Shown here: positions 63,367 through 64,000 of the stretch, piece by piece
Position numbering within the stretch: the stretch's first letter is position 1
Layout of the letters: the number at the start of each line of letters is the position of its first letter
Assembly (NCBI RefSeq): GCF_000473065.1
Contig: NZ_AXAZ01000036.1
Span: 479 to 64,478 of the forward strand
DNA from: Bradyrhizobium sp. WSM1743
Lineage (GTDB): Bacteria > Pseudomonadota > Alphaproteobacteria > Rhizobiales > Xanthobacteraceae
Reading direction: 5' to 3'
Length of the DNA: 64,000 nucleotides
Position numbers and translations under genes: made by a program
The notes under the pieces: generated by a model
What the model was told of the DNA's origin: nothing
What the model saw: only the letters and a program-made list of their open reading frames with translations
Databases searched by the model: none

Positions 63367-64000
63367 GTGACGGCCGGGGCAGGTTTTCACATTGCTGGCG
63401 AATCAGCGATAGCCTCACGCCGAGTACTTCTTGGACAACTCCCAGTGCTTTCGAGACTGATATCGTTGCTGCGCCGCATCCCTGCGGTGAACTGGGCGTT
63501 TACCCGACTTCGGCCCTTGCCGCACAGCGGCAGCATTGAGGTCGCACCGATTGCCACAGACGCTTCGCCCGCCATCGTCGAAGACGCCGCGGCCACTGCT
63601 CAAGCTGCAATCGCCGAAATCAGCACCGACCCGGTGCGCGGCGACGCTGACCTTGCCGCCCAAGCTCCGGTCGCGGAGAACGACGCGGCGGTGCCCGTCG
63701 TCTCGGAGAATCCGTCCGACGATATCTCTATCAGCGAGGACTCATCTCCGGAGAGGGTGACGGAAATCCAGACGCTTGCGACGGCAACAGTCGCCGAGGA
63801 GGGGTTGGCTTCATCGTCCGACGCGGAGAATGGGCCAGTTGCGGACTCCGATCTCGCCATCATTGGCGAAGCATCACCCGCTGGCACGCCCGCAGAAATC
63901 GATTCCGTCGTCGCAGACGAGGTGGTGGCTTCATCATCAGGCGTCGCGACTGCTTCGACTGATGTGTCGGATGCCGTGGTCGAGGCTGCCTCCTCGCCCA
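63367..64000 (+). CDS. Low-complexity acidic protein, cut by the window end
   Basis: A plus-strand frame stays open from at least 63367 to the window end, over 210 codons. The first part (IASRRVLLGQLPVLSRLISLL) is hydrophobic and basic; the rest is rich in Ala, Ser, Asp, Glu and Val with loose repeats such as VVSENPSDDISISED and VAEEGLASSSDAE. A GTG at 63367 is the assumed start, but later GTG codons (63445, 63487) are possible. The protein is probably disordered. The lack of stops over this length is the main support. Confidence 0.55.
   Translation, partial: MTAGAGFHIAGESAIASRRVLLGQLPVLSRLISLLRRIPAVNWAFTRLRPLPHSGSIEVAPIATDASPAIVEDAAATAQAAIAEISTDPVRGDADLAAQAPVAENDAAVPVVSENPSDDISISEDSSPERVTEIQTLATATVAEEGLASSSDAENGPVADSDLAIIGEASPAGTPAEIDSVVADEVVASSSGVATASTDVSDAVVEAASSP

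Overview
The window looks like a chromosomal segment of a Bradyrhizobium-type alphaproteobacterium. It is GC-rich, starts are preceded by GGAG-type ribosome binding sites, and short palindromic elements fill many gene gaps. The gene order xoxF, cytochrome c, glutathione-dependent formaldehyde dehydrogenase, gfa is one I associate with Bradyrhizobium C1 metabolism. The species assignment is an inference; no rRNA or other marker gene is present.

Region 1 (1 to about 19.8 kb) is mixed housekeeping and accessory content: a ClC-type channel, a class II aldolase, a stress block (DUF892 ferritin-like protein, Hsp20, Lon), an HU protein, a thiolase, a TAT-exported GH1 glycosidase, LysR and AraC regulators, and a set of redox enzymes (NDH-2-like flavoprotein, metallo-hydrolase, SDR). 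Three decayed genes lie here: a marC remnant with a large internal deletion, a GrlR-like gene with an early stop, and a partial frameshifted copy of the neighbouring AraC gene.

Region 2 (19.8 to 59.5 kb) is dominated by a lanthanide/PQQ-linked alcohol and formaldehyde oxidation island. It holds a TonB-dependent receptor, a divergent FlhSR/RfdRS-like two-component pair, S-formylglutathione hydrolase, a Lut-like ABC transporter with an associated beta-propeller, and the quinoprotein-associated periplasmic set (CXXCW rhodanese-like protein, MoxJ-like binding protein, zinc metallohydrolase, SoxYZ-like carrier). It also holds a second ABC transporter of unknown substrate, a stand-alone pqqA (26 codons), a lanmodulin-like EF-hand protein, a xoxF-cytochrome-xoxJ style operon, xoxF with its four-cysteine cytochrome, flhA, gfa, a periplasmic molybdopterin hydroxylase, and a third PQQ dehydrogenase followed by a Rieske protein. 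All three PQQ dehydrogenases carry the extra Asp (DxD) typical of lanthanide-dependent enzymes, and there is no mxaI. The working model is: lanthanide uptake (receptor, ABC transporter), periplasmic lanthanide binding (lanmodulin), methanol or other alcohol oxidation (XoxF types), electron transfer to cytochromes c, and glutathione-linked formaldehyde oxidation (Gfa, FlhA, FghA).

Region 3 (59.7 to 64 kb) holds a truncated hemoglobin, 3-hydroxybutyryl-CoA dehydrogenase, convergent tungstate-type ABC permease and binding-protein genes, and the start of a low-complexity acidic protein cut by the window edge.
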